Notes: generated from the sequence alone by a model not told the origin. Shown: positions 8,327 through 16,962, counted from the first letter of the stretch. The stretch: 64,000 nucleotides of DNA from Bacillus_P idriensis_A (GCF_050483325.1 NZ_JBCMYF010000032.1:213056-277055); one strand, 5' to 3'. Translations and numbers: made by a program.

Positions 8327-8743
8327 TTAGGTATTTTTAGGCTGAATGGTATAGTAGGTTGCCTGCTTTTCTGTGACTTTTTGCCGGCGTTCTTCTTCTT
8401 GCTCTAATTCAAACAGCTGGGTTTTGATGTCTTTTCCGCATGAAGTGCAGAGGTTGTTTTCTCTGATCAGCTTTCCGCATTTCCGGCACGGATATCCAAG
8501 GTTTGGAAAGTTAGCCAGCTGAATTCTGCCTTGTCTGATGAATTTCAGAATCAAGTCTTCTTCTACATCTGTTTGTTCTTCCACCTCGAAAAGTGTTGCC
8601 ATTCGATTTTTACTCTGCTTTAAAAAGCCGTAAACCACTTCGAATTTTTGTTCTACTTCTTTATAACATGCATCACAGACGGTTTTAAACTGTGTTCTCA
8701 CAAATAGCTGGTAGCATTCCGGACAGTTCGATAGTTCTCCCAT
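8327..8743 (-). CDS. yvyF: Flagellar-operon zinc-ribbon protein YvyF
   Basis: A 138-residue protein with two pairs of CxxC-type motifs, CPECYQLF with CDAC near the N-terminus and CRKCGKLI with CTSCGKD at about 98-120, so it probably binds zinc. A short helix-turn-helix-like segment lies between them. The ATG at 8743 has AGGAG at the right distance; an earlier in-frame ATG (8761) lies before that SD. The B. subtilis homologue (139 residues) in the same place has been reported to influence flagellar gene expression; the mechanism is unclear. Confidence 0.85.
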   Translation of the reverse strand: MGELSNCPECYQLFVRTQFKTVCDACYKEVEQKFEVVYGFLKQSKNRMATLFEVEEQTDVEEDLILKFIRQGRIQLANFPNLGYPCRKCGKLIRENNLCTSCGKDIKTQLFELEQEEERRQKVTEKQATYYTIQPKNT

Positions 8744-8800
8744 TGATGATTCTCCTATCATTGTACTATATCTTTACTATCGGAAGCTGGCTGAAAACGT

Positions 8801-9493
8801 TTAGCCCCGGACGAGCGTAAGTGAAGAAACAGTTTCAGCGCCGTTGCCGATTAGAAGTTTGGCTGCGTGTCTGATTGTGGTTCCTGTTGTATAAATATCG
8901 TCAATCAGCAGCAGTTTTTTTCCGTATATTTCAGAGGCATTATCAATGTAAAAAACATTTTCAGTCTGAAGGCGTTCCGTTCTTGTTTTCTTGGATTGTT
9001 TTTCTAAGTGAATTCGCATGAGCGGTTCGCGGATGGGGGCATTGAGCAAGTCAGCCAGCAGGCGGGCCTGATTGAACCCTCGTTCATAAAGCCGTTCTTT
9101 ACTTAGGGGAATGGGGGCAATAAGATAATCCTTTGAGAAGTGTTCCAAGAAGACGGTTCGGAGGGGGGATGAAAAGAGATCCGCTAATTGGGCATCGCTT
9201 CTATATTTATATCTGGCAATCAGCTCTTTCATAAATTCATTGTACTGATATACAGATCGATTACCCGCAAGAACGCTGCCAAACACAGGATCTGCTTGCC
9301 ATCTTTCACAGTCATAGCAGGTCTCAGCATTCGATTGAGGCCGATCACATATTGGACATGCAGTCTCCCCAATCAAACTGAACTTAGATGAACAAACAGA
9401 ACAGCAGGCAGTTCCTTGCTCATCTAAAAAAAATACGCTCCTCCAGGAGACAGTTCTTTCAAGCTCAGCATGGCAAATGAGACATTTGCTCAT
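8801..9493 (-). CDS. comFC: Competence protein ComFC, phosphoribosyltransferase-like
   Basis: The 230-residue protein has an N-terminal zinc-binding region (CLICHAEL; CSVCSSKF; CPICDRPQ; CYDC) and a C-terminal phosphoribosyltransferase fold with the PRPP loop LLLIDDIYTTGTT at about 195-207. ComFC works with the helicase ComFA in uptake of single-stranded DNA. Its ATG overlaps the comFB stop by four bases (ATGA). Confidence 0.95.
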   Translation of the reverse strand: MSKCLICHAELERTVSWRSVFFLDEQGTACCSVCSSKFSLIGETACPICDRPQSNAETCYDCERWQADPVFGSVLAGNRSVYQYNEFMKELIARYKYRSDAQLADLFSSPLRTVFLEHFSKDYLIAPIPLSKERLYERGFNQARLLADLLNAPIREPLMRIHLEKQSKKTRTERLQTENVFYIDNASEIYGKKLLLIDDIYTTGTTIRHAAKLLIGNGAETVSSLTLVRG

Positions 9494-9774
9494 ATCTCAC
9501 CTCTCACATAAGTTTCGCACCGCGGCATGTTTGAGACCATTTTTGCACATTCAGCTAAATTGACGATTAAAGACGTCATCTGCTGTTTGTCGACAAATTC
9601 AGCTTTTACATATGCAACCTTCTCAGGATTGGTTACATATCTTGGCTGAACACGGTTTAAAACAAGGGCAAGCACGTCATTTAAGCATTCTTCACACGTA
9701 CAGGACATCTGCAGGGCACTCTTATATTCATATAATAAATCAATCATGATTCGTTCCATCGCATTTACTACCAA
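9490..9774 (-). CDS. comFB: Late competence protein ComFB
   Basis: Residues LVVNAMERIMIDLLYEY followed by CTCEECLNDVLALVLNRVQP are the ComFB signature. I place the start at TTG 9774, eight bases after AGGGG, giving 94 residues (B. subtilis about 98); ATG 9759 and a GTG at 9846 are alternatives. ComFB lies between comFA and comFC but is dispensable for transformation in B. subtilis. ComFB-domain proteins in cyanobacteria bind cyclic dinucleotides; whether this one does cannot be seen from sequence. Confidence 0.85.
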   Translation of the reverse strand: MVVNAMERIMIDLLYEYKSALQMSCTCEECLNDVLALVLNRVQPRYVTNPEKVAYVKAEFVDKQQMTSLIVNLAECAKMVSNMPRCETYVRGEI

Positions 9775-9863
9775 CGCTCTATCCCCTGTCTGTTTATCTT
9801 TTAAATGATTATGCCACAGAAGGAATATGTTGGATAGAAATAACACTTTAAACAGTTACAAAG

Positions 9864-11321
9864 TCACTTCTTCGCCTCTTCATTCATCATTTGAATGTGC
9901 TTTTTGGCACGGAGCATCGCTTCTGTTTTCCCGTAATGGAAAAAGCGAACATCGCCGCTTGGATACTTCGCACTTCTGCCTGCCCGGCCGGCAATTTGCA
10001 CAAGTGCGCTCTCTGTAAATACGCTGTCCTCTGCACCTAACACAGCGACATCAGAATTCGGGATGGTGACGCCTCTTTCTAAAATAGTGGTTGTAATCAT
10101 AATGGGAATCCCTCCATTTCGGAAGCGCTGAACCTTTTCCTTGCGGTTCGGGTCTTCTGCATAAACTCCTTCTATTAGAGGGTTCTGCTTTTTTAATAGA
10201 GCCGTTGTTTCTTCTAATACCGGGATGGATGATACGAACAGAAAGGCTTGTTTTTGATTTTCCAGATGGGAAGTGATCCATGCTTGAACGTTTTTGGGAA
10301 GGCTGCCTTTTTGAATGGCGCGTTTGTAATTTCCGCACCATGAAAAGTCAGGTACAGGAAGAGGATGACCATGGTATCTCTGTGGGATTTTGACTTGATT
10401 GACGATTTGTTTTTTCAGGGCAGCGGATGGAGTTGCGGTTAAATAAATAAGGGTACTGTGTTCTTTTTTTGCCCGTTCTGCAGCAAACTGGAGACTTTGA
10501 TCAGCTGAGTAAGGAAAGGCATCAACTTCATCTATGACCATTAAATCAAACGTTTGTTTAAAACGGAGAAGCTGGTGGGTTGTGGCTATAGTGAGGCTGG
10601 CACGCTTAAATCGGTCTTCGCTTCCACCAAATAGAGCGGCAATTTCCGCTTGAGGAAAAACGGACTTAAGTCTCGGAGCGAGTTCGAGAACAACATCTGT
10701 GCGGGGAGTAGCAATGCAGACTTGCTTTCTCTCAAGTAAGGCTTGTTCAATTCCTTTAAAGAGCATTTCTGTTTTTCCTGCACCGCATACAGCCCATATG
10801 AGCAGATCACTTTTATTTTTTAGAGCATCAAGCATGCGGTCTGACCCTTTTTGCTGCTCTTTTGATAGCTGCCCGTCCCATTGCATCGCATTAAATTCAG
10901 GCTGCTGGAACTCTGATTCAGGACCTGTCCATTCAAGAAGAGGTGTACATTCGCTGACTCTTCCCATAAGGATGCAGGCGCGGCAATAAGAGCAATGTTC
11001 ACCGCACCTTGCACACTTAAAAGCACCGATCATGCTTAGATCACTGTTATTGCAGCGATTGCATTTTTGTCTTTTATTCACTTTCTCCAAGCCATACTCA
11101 TATTTAATATAGCCGTTCTCATAATGCTGTTGTATGATTTCGAATGGAAATGGGATTTCATCAATGAGCAGCTTTCTTCCCTGAAGGTGTTTTTGGAGGT
11201 CTTTGGAATATGCAGACGATGGATTGATTTGGCTAACACGGAGGTGATGCTTTGAAATTGGGAGTCCTTCTTCGATTTTCTCTGTGGGTTTCAACAATCC
11301 GTTATGTATGAGAAATCTCAT
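9864..11321 (-). CDS. comFA: DNA-uptake helicase ComFA
   Basis: A 485-residue superfamily 2 helicase. Cys-rich zinc module at 87-116 (C87, C90, C103, C106, C110, C113, C116), Walker A VCGAGKT at 178-184, DEVD box 264-267, motif III LTATPS at 294, and motif VI QIAGRAGR near the C-terminus. It is thought to use ATP to pull incoming single-stranded DNA through the ComEC channel from the cytoplasmic side. The N-terminus is about 20 residues longer than in B. subtilis. Its start lies only two bases after the stop of a 59-residue upstream ORF, so the two are probably translationally coupled. Confidence 0.95.
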   Translation of the reverse strand: MRFLIHNGLLKPTEKIEEGLPISKHHLRVSQINPSSAYSKDLQKHLQGRKLLIDEIPFPFEIIQQHYENGYIKYEYGLEKVNKRQKCNRCNNSDLSMIGAFKCARCGEHCSYCRACILMGRVSECTPLLEWTGPESEFQQPEFNAMQWDGQLSKEQQKGSDRMLDALKNKSDLLIWAVCGAGKTEMLFKGIEQALLERKQVCIATPRTDVVLELAPRLKSVFPQAEIAALFGGSEDRFKRASLTIATTHQLLRFKQTFDLMVIDEVDAFPYSADQSLQFAAERAKKEHSTLIYLTATPSAALKKQIVNQVKIPQRYHGHPLPVPDFSWCGNYKRAIQKGSLPKNVQAWITSHLENQKQAFLFVSSIPVLEETTALLKKQNPLIEGVYAEDPNRKEKVQRFRNGGIPIMITTTILERGVTIPNSDVAVLGAEDSVFTESALVQIAGRAGRSAKYPSGDVRFFHYGKTEAMLRAKKHIQMMNEEAKK

Positions 11322-11323
11322 TT

Positions 11324-11503
11324 TTAATTAAATTTCGTTTTTTCGATTTTTCTGAAACGTTTTTCCACACTAATAGGTGTACGGTTTAATTGTTGAGCAA
11401 TTTCTCTGAATTTAACGCCTTTTTTCCTCAAGTCTACCAGCTTTTTGTCTTCTAATGTCGTCCAGTGCCGGTATGCCCGTTTCTGGATGTCAGTTTCCTG
11501 CAT
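11324..11503 (-). CDS. 59-residue SANT/Myb-like small protein upstream of comFA
   Basis: The ORF begins at ATG 11503 after GGAGCG and encodes MQETDIQKRAYRHWTTLEDK, continues through KLVDLRKKGVKFREIAQQLN and ends in RTPISVEKRFRKIEKTKFN. The pattern W-T-x-x-E-D-x-x-L followed by G-x-x-F-x-x-I-A-x-x-L-x-R-T-x-x-x-V-x-x-R is that of a single SANT/Myb-type DNA-binding helix bundle. Nine of the last 30 residues are basic. It ends two bases before comFA and is therefore likely the first gene of the comF operon. I know of no counterpart at this place in B. subtilis. Confidence 0.75.
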   Translation of the reverse strand: MQETDIQKRAYRHWTTLEDKKLVDLRKKGVKFREIAQQLNRTPISVEKRFRKIEKTKFN

Positions 11504-11539
11504 ATCATCGCTCCTCTACCATAATGAAGTATTATCCTT

Positions 11540-11568
11540 AGTATCTAAAATTTTGCAGGAAATGTCTA
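11540..11568 (-). promoter_or_regulatory. Possible sigma-A promoter of the comF operon
   Basis: TAGACA, a 17-base spacer and GATACT occur on the minus strand about 40 bases before the 59-residue ORF. Five of six and four of six positions match consensus. An overlapping GATAAT could serve instead. Confidence 0.35.
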
Positions 11569-11838
11569 GTGTTATCCACAAATAACATCTATAGAATTCA
11601 ATATTTTCGGTGCCGTTTTCGTTATTTTTTCGTTGATTTTCATATTTTGTTGTTTCGTGGACCGAAAGATCGTTGCGGGCCTTTTAAAAACAAGGAAAAA
11701 TTGCTCGTGCATTGAATTAGTTGAGCGTTTTTAAGATGGATCTTTATAAACACAATGACGAAACAAATTTTCAGTTTGACCTCTCAAATTTTTATTTTGC
11801 CTATCAGCTGATTTTTCAATATAACAAATCCATCTGCA
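11569..11838. other. Intergenic stretch without a recognisable gene
   Basis: AT-rich DNA between the comF promoter candidate and the degV terminator. It contains repeated short TTTTCGTT-like words near 11630-11660 but no ORF with a ribosome binding site and no clear ComK box (AAAA-N5-TTTT). Confidence 0.5.
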
Positions 11839-11839
11839 T

Positions 11840-11888
11840 AAAAAAACTGACTCTTAAAGCCGCATGCTGCGACTTTAAGAGCCAGTCT
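11840..11888 (-). terminator. Terminator of degV
   Basis: CTCTTAAAG pairs with CTTTAAGAG (nine pairs, extended by an outer CTG/CAG) and is followed by T6 on the minus strand, nine bases after the degV stop. Confidence 0.9.
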
Positions 11889-11896
11889 CACGTTCC

Positions 11897-12739
11897 TTAT
11901 CTCTTATACCATCCAAGTCCCATCGCACCTTCGCCTAAATGCGTGCCGATCACCGGTCCGAAATAGCTGATGGAGTATTCAACATGGGGATACTTCGCTT
12001 CTAGTTCTTCCTTCATTTGCTGCGCTTCATCCGGGCGGTTGGCATGAATGATGACTGCGCGCATTGGCTCTTTAGCACTTGCGACTTCATCAAAAAGATC
12101 ATAAATACGGTTGATTGCTTTTTTGCGTGTGCGGATTTTTTCAAACGGGACGATCTTTTTATCGACAAAATGCAGGATCGGCTTGACCTGCAGGATGCTT
12201 CCGATCAGAGCCTGTGCACCGCTTAAACGTCCGCCGCGCTGTAAATGGGATAAATCATCTACCATGAAATAAGCTTGATTTGTTTTTTTCACTTCGTTCA
12301 GCCGTGACATGATTTCCTCAGGCGATTTGCCTTCTGCAGCAAGTTCTGCAGCCTCAACCGCATAAAACCCTTGAACCATACAGCTGACTTCTGAATCAAA
12401 TGCATAAACATCGATGTTATCAACCATTTGGCCCGCTGAAACAGCCCCGTTGTAGGTTCCGCTGATTCCGCTTGATAAATGAACACTGATGACCGCATCA
12501 TTTTCCTTTGAAAGCTCTTCGAATAATTCAACAAATTTTCCAACTGACGGCTGTGACGTAGTCGGAAGCTCGCCTCTGTTTTTCACTTCTGCATAAAAGT
12601 CTGCAGCTGTAATTTCCACTTCCTCCTGGTACACTTCCCCGCCAAAAATCACGCTCAGCGGAATCATATGGATATTTAACCGCTCCCGAGTTTCTTTTGG
12701 AATATAAGCTGTGCTGTCCGTAACTATTGCCGTTTTCAT
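11897..12739 (-). CDS. degV: DegV family fatty-acid-binding protein
   Basis: The 280-residue protein starts MKTAIVTDSTAYIPKETRE and has the DegV two-domain pattern with TSQPSVGKF at about 61-69 and SGISGTYNGA at about 89-98. Family members bind a single fatty acid; related FakB proteins hand it to a fatty acid kinase for phospholipid synthesis. The gene follows degU as in B. subtilis, but is separated from it by about 390 bases including two terminators and a repeat, so it is probably transcribed on its own. Confidence 0.93.
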   Translation of the reverse strand: MKTAIVTDSTAYIPKETRERLNIHMIPLSVIFGGEVYQEEVEITAADFYAEVKNRGELPTTSQPSVGKFVELFEELSKENDAVISVHLSSGISGTYNGAVSAGQMVDNIDVYAFDSEVSCMVQGFYAVEAAELAAEGKSPEEIMSRLNEVKKTNQAYFMVDDLSHLQRGGRLSGAQALIGSILQVKPILHFVDKKIVPFEKIRTRKKAINRIYDLFDEVASAKEPMRAVIIHANRPDEAQQMKEELEAKYPHVEYSISYFGPVIGTHLGEGAMGLGWYKR

Positions 12740-12867
12740 ATATGTACCATCCTTGTAATCGACTTCTCTTATTGTTCTTTTATTTTATAAGATAATTCTT
12801 TTGATTTCATTACTTTGTTAGTAAAGGCTGTTTTTCATGGATAGTTGTTTTGATTATTAATGTTGTC

Positions 12868-12978
12868 CGTTGCTTTCCGCGGGGAGCGTGGAAGCCTCCT
12901 CGGCGAGCCTGCGGGGTCTTCCATTTCGCTCTATTTTCCCGCAGGAGTCAAGTTCCTTCCGCTGCAATCCACTCAACG
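12868..12978. repeat. 111-bp structured dispersed repeat, type A
   Basis: The element is bounded by CGTTG and CAACG and holds CTGCGGG (12909-12915) that pairs exactly with CCCGCAG (12938-12944), plus TGGAAG with CTTCCA. It is much richer in GC than its surroundings. I recognise this pattern (a GC-rich block with CCTCCTCGGCG and a CCCGCAGGAGTC-like segment) as a type that recurs between genes in several Bacillus-like genomes; only one copy is in this window. Confidence 0.6.
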
Positions 12979-13042
12979 TTTTTAACATATAGTCTAAAAG
13001 TGTTTACGAAAGTGCCTGTGTAAATAAACGGTGAACAAAAAT

Positions 13043-13073
13043 AAATCCCTGCTATCTACTATAACAGGGATTT
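13043..13073 (-). terminator. Second hairpin downstream of degU
   Basis: AAATCCCTG pairs with CAGGGATTT, followed by a modest T-rich stretch on the minus strand. It backs up the terminator directly after degU. Confidence 0.55.
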
Positions 13074-13106
13074 GAGAGATATAGAATGCATTCTGGCTGT
13101 GAAAAG

Positions 13107-13131
13107 CAAAAAACCTGCCGAAGCAGGTTTT
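13107..13131 (-). terminator. Terminator of degS-degU
   Basis: AAACCTGC pairs with GCAGGTTT around a four-base loop and runs into a T tract on the minus strand, directly at the degU stop codon. Confidence 0.85.
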
Positions 13132-13813
13132 ATCGCACTTCCACCCAGCCGTTTTTGATGGCAACGACTACAGCTTGAGTACGGTCATTTACGTTCATTT
13201 TTTGAAGAATGTTGCTTACGTGATTTTTAACGGTTTTCTCACTGATGAAAAGGGCTTCGCCGATGCCGCGGTTGCTTTTTCCGTCCGCAAGCATTTGCAG
13301 CACTTCACATTCACGGCGAGTTAAGATATGTAATGGACGTCGGATTTCAGTCGTGATGGTTGTTGTGCCTCCGCCTGATCCGCTTGTTGCAAGACGTCTG
13401 AATTCATTCACAAGGTTATGTGTTACTTTAGGATGCAAGTATGAACCGCCATCAGAAACGACTTTTACAGCTTCGATCAGTGTGTCTGCATCCATTTCTT
13501 TTAACAGATAGCCGCGAGCGCCTGTTTTCAAAGCGTGAGTTACATAGTTCTCATCGTCGTGAATCGACAGAATGATTACCTTTGTTTCCGGATTTGCTTC
13601 CACAAGCTGTTTTGTAGCTTCCACGCCGTTTACTTTAGGCATGTTGATGTCCATGATGACAACATCAGGCTTGCTGTCTTCAACGATGGCTAATGCATCT
13701 TCGCCGTCATCGCCTTCTGATACAACTTCAAAGCTTGGTTCGAAATCCAAGATTCGTTTGACGCCTTCTCGGAATAATTGGTGATCATCGATTATCGCAA
13801 TTCTTGTCTTCAT
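13130..13813 (-). CDS. degU: Response regulator DegU
   Basis: 227 residues from ATG 13813, which has GGGAGG seven bases upstream. Receiver domain 1-120 with the acidic pair IIDD and the phospho-acceptor Asp55 in VIMDINMP; C-terminal LuxR-type helix-turn-helix (LTRRECEVLQMLADG; FISEKTVKNHVSNILQKM). DegU controls secreted enzymes, motility, biofilm and competence depending on its phosphorylation level. DegS, its kinase, is encoded 72 bases upstream. Unphosphorylated DegU helps ComK in B. subtilis, which links it to comF and the ComK-family gene in this window. Confidence 0.97.
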   Translation of the reverse strand: MKTRIAIIDDHQLFREGVKRILDFEPSFEVVSEGDDGEDALAIVEDSKPDVVIMDINMPKVNGVEATKQLVEANPETKVIILSIHDDENYVTHALKTGARGYLLKEMDADTLIEAVKVVSDGGSYLHPKVTHNLVNEFRRLATSGSGGGTTTITTEIRRPLHILTRRECEVLQMLADGKSNRGIGEALFISEKTVKNHVSNILQKMNVNDRTQAVVVAIKNGWVEVR

Positions 13814-13885
13814 GCATACGCCTCCCATTTTTTTATTCTAGTCTATTACACAGTGATGCCGTCAATATGCCTTTAGTCTATTTTT

Positions 13886-15043
13886 TCAGACGTTGAGCGG
13901 CACTTGTATCATGATGAATGTCCCAAGACCTATTTTAGAATCAATTGTAATTCGGCCGTTTAAGAGCTCTACACGCTCTCTCATGCCAAGGAGACCGAAC
14001 GATTTGTTCTGATTTTGCTTCATTTCTTTCGTATCGAAGCCTTTACCGTTATCTTTGATCATCAGAATAATATTATTCTGATTCACCTCAACCTTAACCT
14101 GAATCTCACGGGCTTCAGCATGCTTCAAAGCATTTGTGACTGCTTCCTGGGCCAGTCTGAACAGCGCTACTTCAAAACGCGGCGGAAGCCGGTTTTCTTC
14201 AAAATCGCCGAGGCTTGAAAATAAGATGCGGGTTTTGCCGTTATACTCTTCGATTGTATAAAGGTACTTTCTGAGGGTCGGTATGAGTCCAAGGTCATCC
14301 AGTGCCATTGGCCTTAAATCATAAATAATCCTCCGAACCTCATACAGGGCATTGCGCACATTTTGGCGGAGGCTGCGGATTTCTTTAAATCCTTCGTCAG
14401 AACCGCGCTCTCTGAAGATCCGTTCAATCAGCTCAGAACGCATCATGACATTTGCAAGCATCTGCGCAGGCCCGTCGTGAATTTCCCTTGAAACACGCTT
14501 GCGCTCTTCTTCCTGAGCTTCAATGATTCTCAGGCCGAAATCCTGCTTCTGCTGTGCATCTTCAATCAGCATGCCGACCTGCCGAAGATCCTGATGCAGA
14601 TAATTCAAGACAACAGAGATTTGGCTGACAAGCACCTCAGCCCGCTCAATTGTCTCCTGAAGCCCAAGCAGTCTTCTCTCCAAGTCATCACGCCGGTCTC
14701 TGAGCTGCTTTTCCTTTTGCTGAAGCATGGTGAGCTCCACCTGAAGCTTGTGGGCTTTCTCATAGGCTTCCCGGATCTCTTCCTCGCTGAATTGCTTAAA
14801 GTGCTTGCTCACCTCAGACAGACGCGACCTTGCAAACCTGGCATGGACCTCAAGCTTGTCTCCCTGTTCGATCACATCATTAACCTGTATTTTAATTTGT
14901 TTTAGTTCTTCTACAAGCTCTTCGTATTGCTGACGGGACTGTTCGCCGATTTTAAAAATCTCGCCTTTGCTGCCGTCAACCGTCTTTACCATCTTATCCA
15001 GAATTTGATCAAGCACTTTGCAGTCAAGCTTCTTGGAGTCCAC
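13886..15043 (-). CDS. degS: Sensor histidine kinase DegS
   Basis: 385 residues, the same length as B. subtilis DegS, starting at GTG 15043 after GGAGGAG. The first 180 residues are a long coiled-coil sensor region without membrane segments, so the kinase is cytoplasmic. The phosphorylated residue is His189 in REIHDGPAQ, and the ATP-binding HATPase_c domain includes DNGKGFD near 335-345. It phosphorylates DegU. yvyE is divergently transcribed from the same intergenic region. Confidence 0.97.
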   Translation of the reverse strand: MDSKKLDCKVLDQILDKMVKTVDGSKGEIFKIGEQSRQQYEELVEELKQIKIQVNDVIEQGDKLEVHARFARSRLSEVSKHFKQFSEEEIREAYEKAHKLQVELTMLQQKEKQLRDRRDDLERRLLGLQETIERAEVLVSQISVVLNYLHQDLRQVGMLIEDAQQKQDFGLRIIEAQEEERKRVSREIHDGPAQMLANVMMRSELIERIFRERGSDEGFKEIRSLRQNVRNALYEVRRIIYDLRPMALDDLGLIPTLRKYLYTIEEYNGKTRILFSSLGDFEENRLPPRFEVALFRLAQEAVTNALKHAEAREIQVKVEVNQNNIILMIKDNGKGFDTKEMKQNQNKSFGLLGMRERVELLNGRITIDSKIGLGTFIMIQVPLNV

Positions 15044-15102
15044 TATATCTCCTCCACTAATGGGTTAAAATAAACTTCACACAATATCACACAATATAAT
15101 GA

Positions 15103-15131
15103 TTGAAGTGAAAATTTTGTCGCTTTATAAT
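15103..15131 (+). promoter_or_regulatory. Sigma-A promoter of yvyE-tagV
   Basis: TTGAAG, a 17-base spacer and a perfect TATAAT lie 62 bases before yvyE on the plus strand. Confidence 0.75.
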
Positions 15132-15192
15132 AGAAGAATGTGCATTTATAATTCCATTTGCCTTCTATAAGCTTGCAAGGAGGTGTACGAGC

Positions 15193-15828
15193 ATGCTTTC
15201 ACACTATTATACCGTAAAAGGATACGGAGAGCATGAAATATCCATACAGAAATCACGTTTTATTTGTTATATAAACCGCGCAGAAACCGAAGAAGAGGCG
15301 CAGGCCTTCATTCAGCAGATAAAAAAGAAGCATTGGGATGCGACACATAACTGCTCAGCCTATTTAATCGGCGAACACGATCTGATTCAAAAAGCAAATG
15401 ATGACGGAGAACCAAGCGGAACCGCAGGAGTGCCGATCCTTGAAGTACTTAAAAAGAGACAGCTGAAAGATACCGCAGCCGTTGTCACCCGTTATTTCGG
15501 CGGCATAAAGCTTGGTGCAGGCGGACTGATCCGCGCATACGGCAGCTCAACCTCTGAAGCTCTAAACGCAATCGGCATCGTCGAGCGTAAGTTAACGCGC
15601 GTGATGCATACTAAGATTGATTATACATGGCTTGGAAAAGTGGAAAATGAACTGAGAAATTCACACTATCAGCTTAAAGAAATTCATTATCTTGATAGCG
15701 TTGAAGTTGAAACGTTTGTTGAAGAAGGTCAGAAGGATCATTTCATAGAATGGATGACGGAGCTGACAAATGGCCAGGGCGTAATCAGTGAAGGTGCTCA
15801 AATTTATTTGGAACAGCCAAAAATTTAA
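15193..15828 (+). CDS. yvyE: YigZ/IMPACT family protein YvyE
   Basis: A 211-residue member of the UPF0029/IMPACT family, with the signature WDATHNCSAYLIG then DDGEPSGTAGVPIL and TRYFGGIKLGAGGLIRAYG. The function in bacteria is not established; the fold suggests RNA- or nucleotide-binding. The ATG has AAGGAGGTG upstream. tagV follows 19 bases after its stop, so both are probably made from one transcript ending at the terminator near 16854. Confidence 0.9.
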   Translation: MLSHYYTVKGYGEHEISIQKSRFICYINRAETEEEAQAFIQQIKKKHWDATHNCSAYLIGEHDLIQKANDDGEPSGTAGVPILEVLKKRQLKDTAAVVTRYFGGIKLGAGGLIRAYGSSTSEALNAIGIVERKLTRVMHTKIDYTWLGKVENELRNSHYQLKEIHYLDSVEVETFVEEGQKDHFIEWMTELTNGQGVISEGAQIYLEQPKI

Positions 15829-15847
15829 ATGTACAGAGGAGTAACTT

Positions 15848-16849
15848 ATGAATAGGCAGGAAGTTAAAAAAATAAAGAAAAAAAAGAAGAAAAGTGTCTT
15901 TAAACGAATTTTATTTTTGTTCTTCATACTATTTTTATTAGTCGGCGGATACGCCGGATATGTTTTTTATCAAACCTATCAGGCAGCAAACAATTCATTT
16001 GACGATTTAGGAAGAGATAAATCGAAACTTCGCGATGAGGCGGTCACTATCTCCAACGATCCCGTTTCAATCCTGTTAATGGGTGTTGAAAACTATTCGA
16101 GCGGCGGATCTGGAGGACGGGCTGATACACTTATGGTTGCTACCTTCAACCCAAAGGATCAAACGATGAAATTGCTGAGTCTCCCGCGTGATACCCGCGT
16201 AGAAATCCCAGGGAAAGAAACAAAGCGAAAAATCAATTCAGCCTATTCAACAGGCGGAAAAGAATTGACGATTGAAACAGTCGAAGGATTTTTGGAAATT
16301 CCGATCGATTACTATGCAACTGTTAACTTTGAGGGCTTCAAAAACATCATCGATATCGTTGGCGGCATTACTGTGGATGTTCCTTTTGATTTCACTCAAA
16401 ACAGTGATGATCCAAAAGCCGAAAAACTCGAGTTCACAGAAGGCCCTATGAAAATGGACGGAAGATACGCACTGGCCTATGCAAGAATGAGGCTGCAGGA
16501 TCCTAACAATGACATCGGACGCAACGAACGACAGCAGCAGGTTGTAAAAGAAGTGATCAATGAAATTGTATCAGCAGGCACTCTGCTGAAGGTTGACCAG
16601 CTGACAAATGAAGTTGGCAAAAACGTTGAAACCAACATGAGAATGTCCGAGCTATTAGGCTTTTACAAAAAGTACAACAACTTTAACACCGATAAGATCG
16701 ATACAGTTAAGCTAGAAGGCGTCGGTGAATACATCGGCAATGCCGCTTACTGGATTCCGGATGATACAAGCCTGGAAGAAGTCAAAGCTGAACTGAAAGA
16801 GCATTTAGAGCTTCAAACATCTCAGAATGATACGTTAGAGAGCAATTAA
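15848..16849 (+). CDS. tagV: LCP family wall-polymer ligase TagV-like
   Basis: A 333-residue LytR-CpsA-Psr protein: a very basic cytoplasmic start (KKKKKK), one membrane helix at about 20-42, then the extracytoplasmic LCP domain with GGRADTLMVATF, SLPRDTRV and ARMRLQDPNNDIGRNERQQQ, which supply the Asp/Arg residues that hold the polyprenyl pyrophosphate and metal. LCP enzymes transfer wall teichoic acid or similar glycans from lipid carrier to peptidoglycan. Its place between yvyE and tagO matches B. subtilis yvhJ (tagV). A second LCP gene (lytR) lies at 56.4 kb. Confidence 0.93.
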   Translation: MNRQEVKKIKKKKKKSVFKRILFLFFILFLLVGGYAGYVFYQTYQAANNSFDDLGRDKSKLRDEAVTISNDPVSILLMGVENYSSGGSGGRADTLMVATFNPKDQTMKLLSLPRDTRVEIPGKETKRKINSAYSTGGKELTIETVEGFLEIPIDYYATVNFEGFKNIIDIVGGITVDVPFDFTQNSDDPKAEKLEFTEGPMKMDGRYALAYARMRLQDPNNDIGRNERQQQVVKEVINEIVSAGTLLKVDQLTNEVGKNVETNMRMSELLGFYKKYNNFNTDKIDTVKLEGVGEYIGNAAYWIPDDTSLEEVKAELKEHLELQTSQNDTLESN

Positions 16850-16853
16850 TAAA

Positions 16854-16894
16854 GAGAATCCCCAGCCATCATTGGCTGGGGATTCTTTCTTTTT
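16854..16894 (+). terminator. Terminator of yvyE-tagV
   Basis: AGAATCCCCAGCCA pairs with TGGCTGGGGATTCT (14 pairs, four-base loop) followed by TTCTTTTT on the plus strand. Confidence 0.93.
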
Positions 16895-16932
16895 ACTTTG
16901 GTCCAACCCGCAGCCCTTCAGATAGAAAACAT

Positions 16933-16962
16933 AAAAAAACCGCACAGCAGCATGCTATGCGG
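16933..16962 (-). terminator. Terminator of tagO
   Basis: CCGCATAGC pairs imperfectly with GCTGTGCGG and is followed by T7 on the minus strand, three bases after the tagO stop. Confidence 0.85.

Noticed and set aside
11504..11720. ComK box in front of the comF operon
   Set aside because: I looked for AAAA-N5-TTTT pairs with proper spacing and found only imperfect A/T runs, which are expected by chance in DNA this AT-rich.
11721..11966. 81-codon plus-strand reading frame between comF and degV
   Set aside because: It runs through the degV terminator and into the degV coding region, with no ribosome binding site.
15865..15900. A-rich tract at the start of tagV as a frameshift or slippage site
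   Set aside because: The reading frame is intact and codes for a Lys-rich cytoplasmic start that is normal for LCP proteins; no evidence of slippage.
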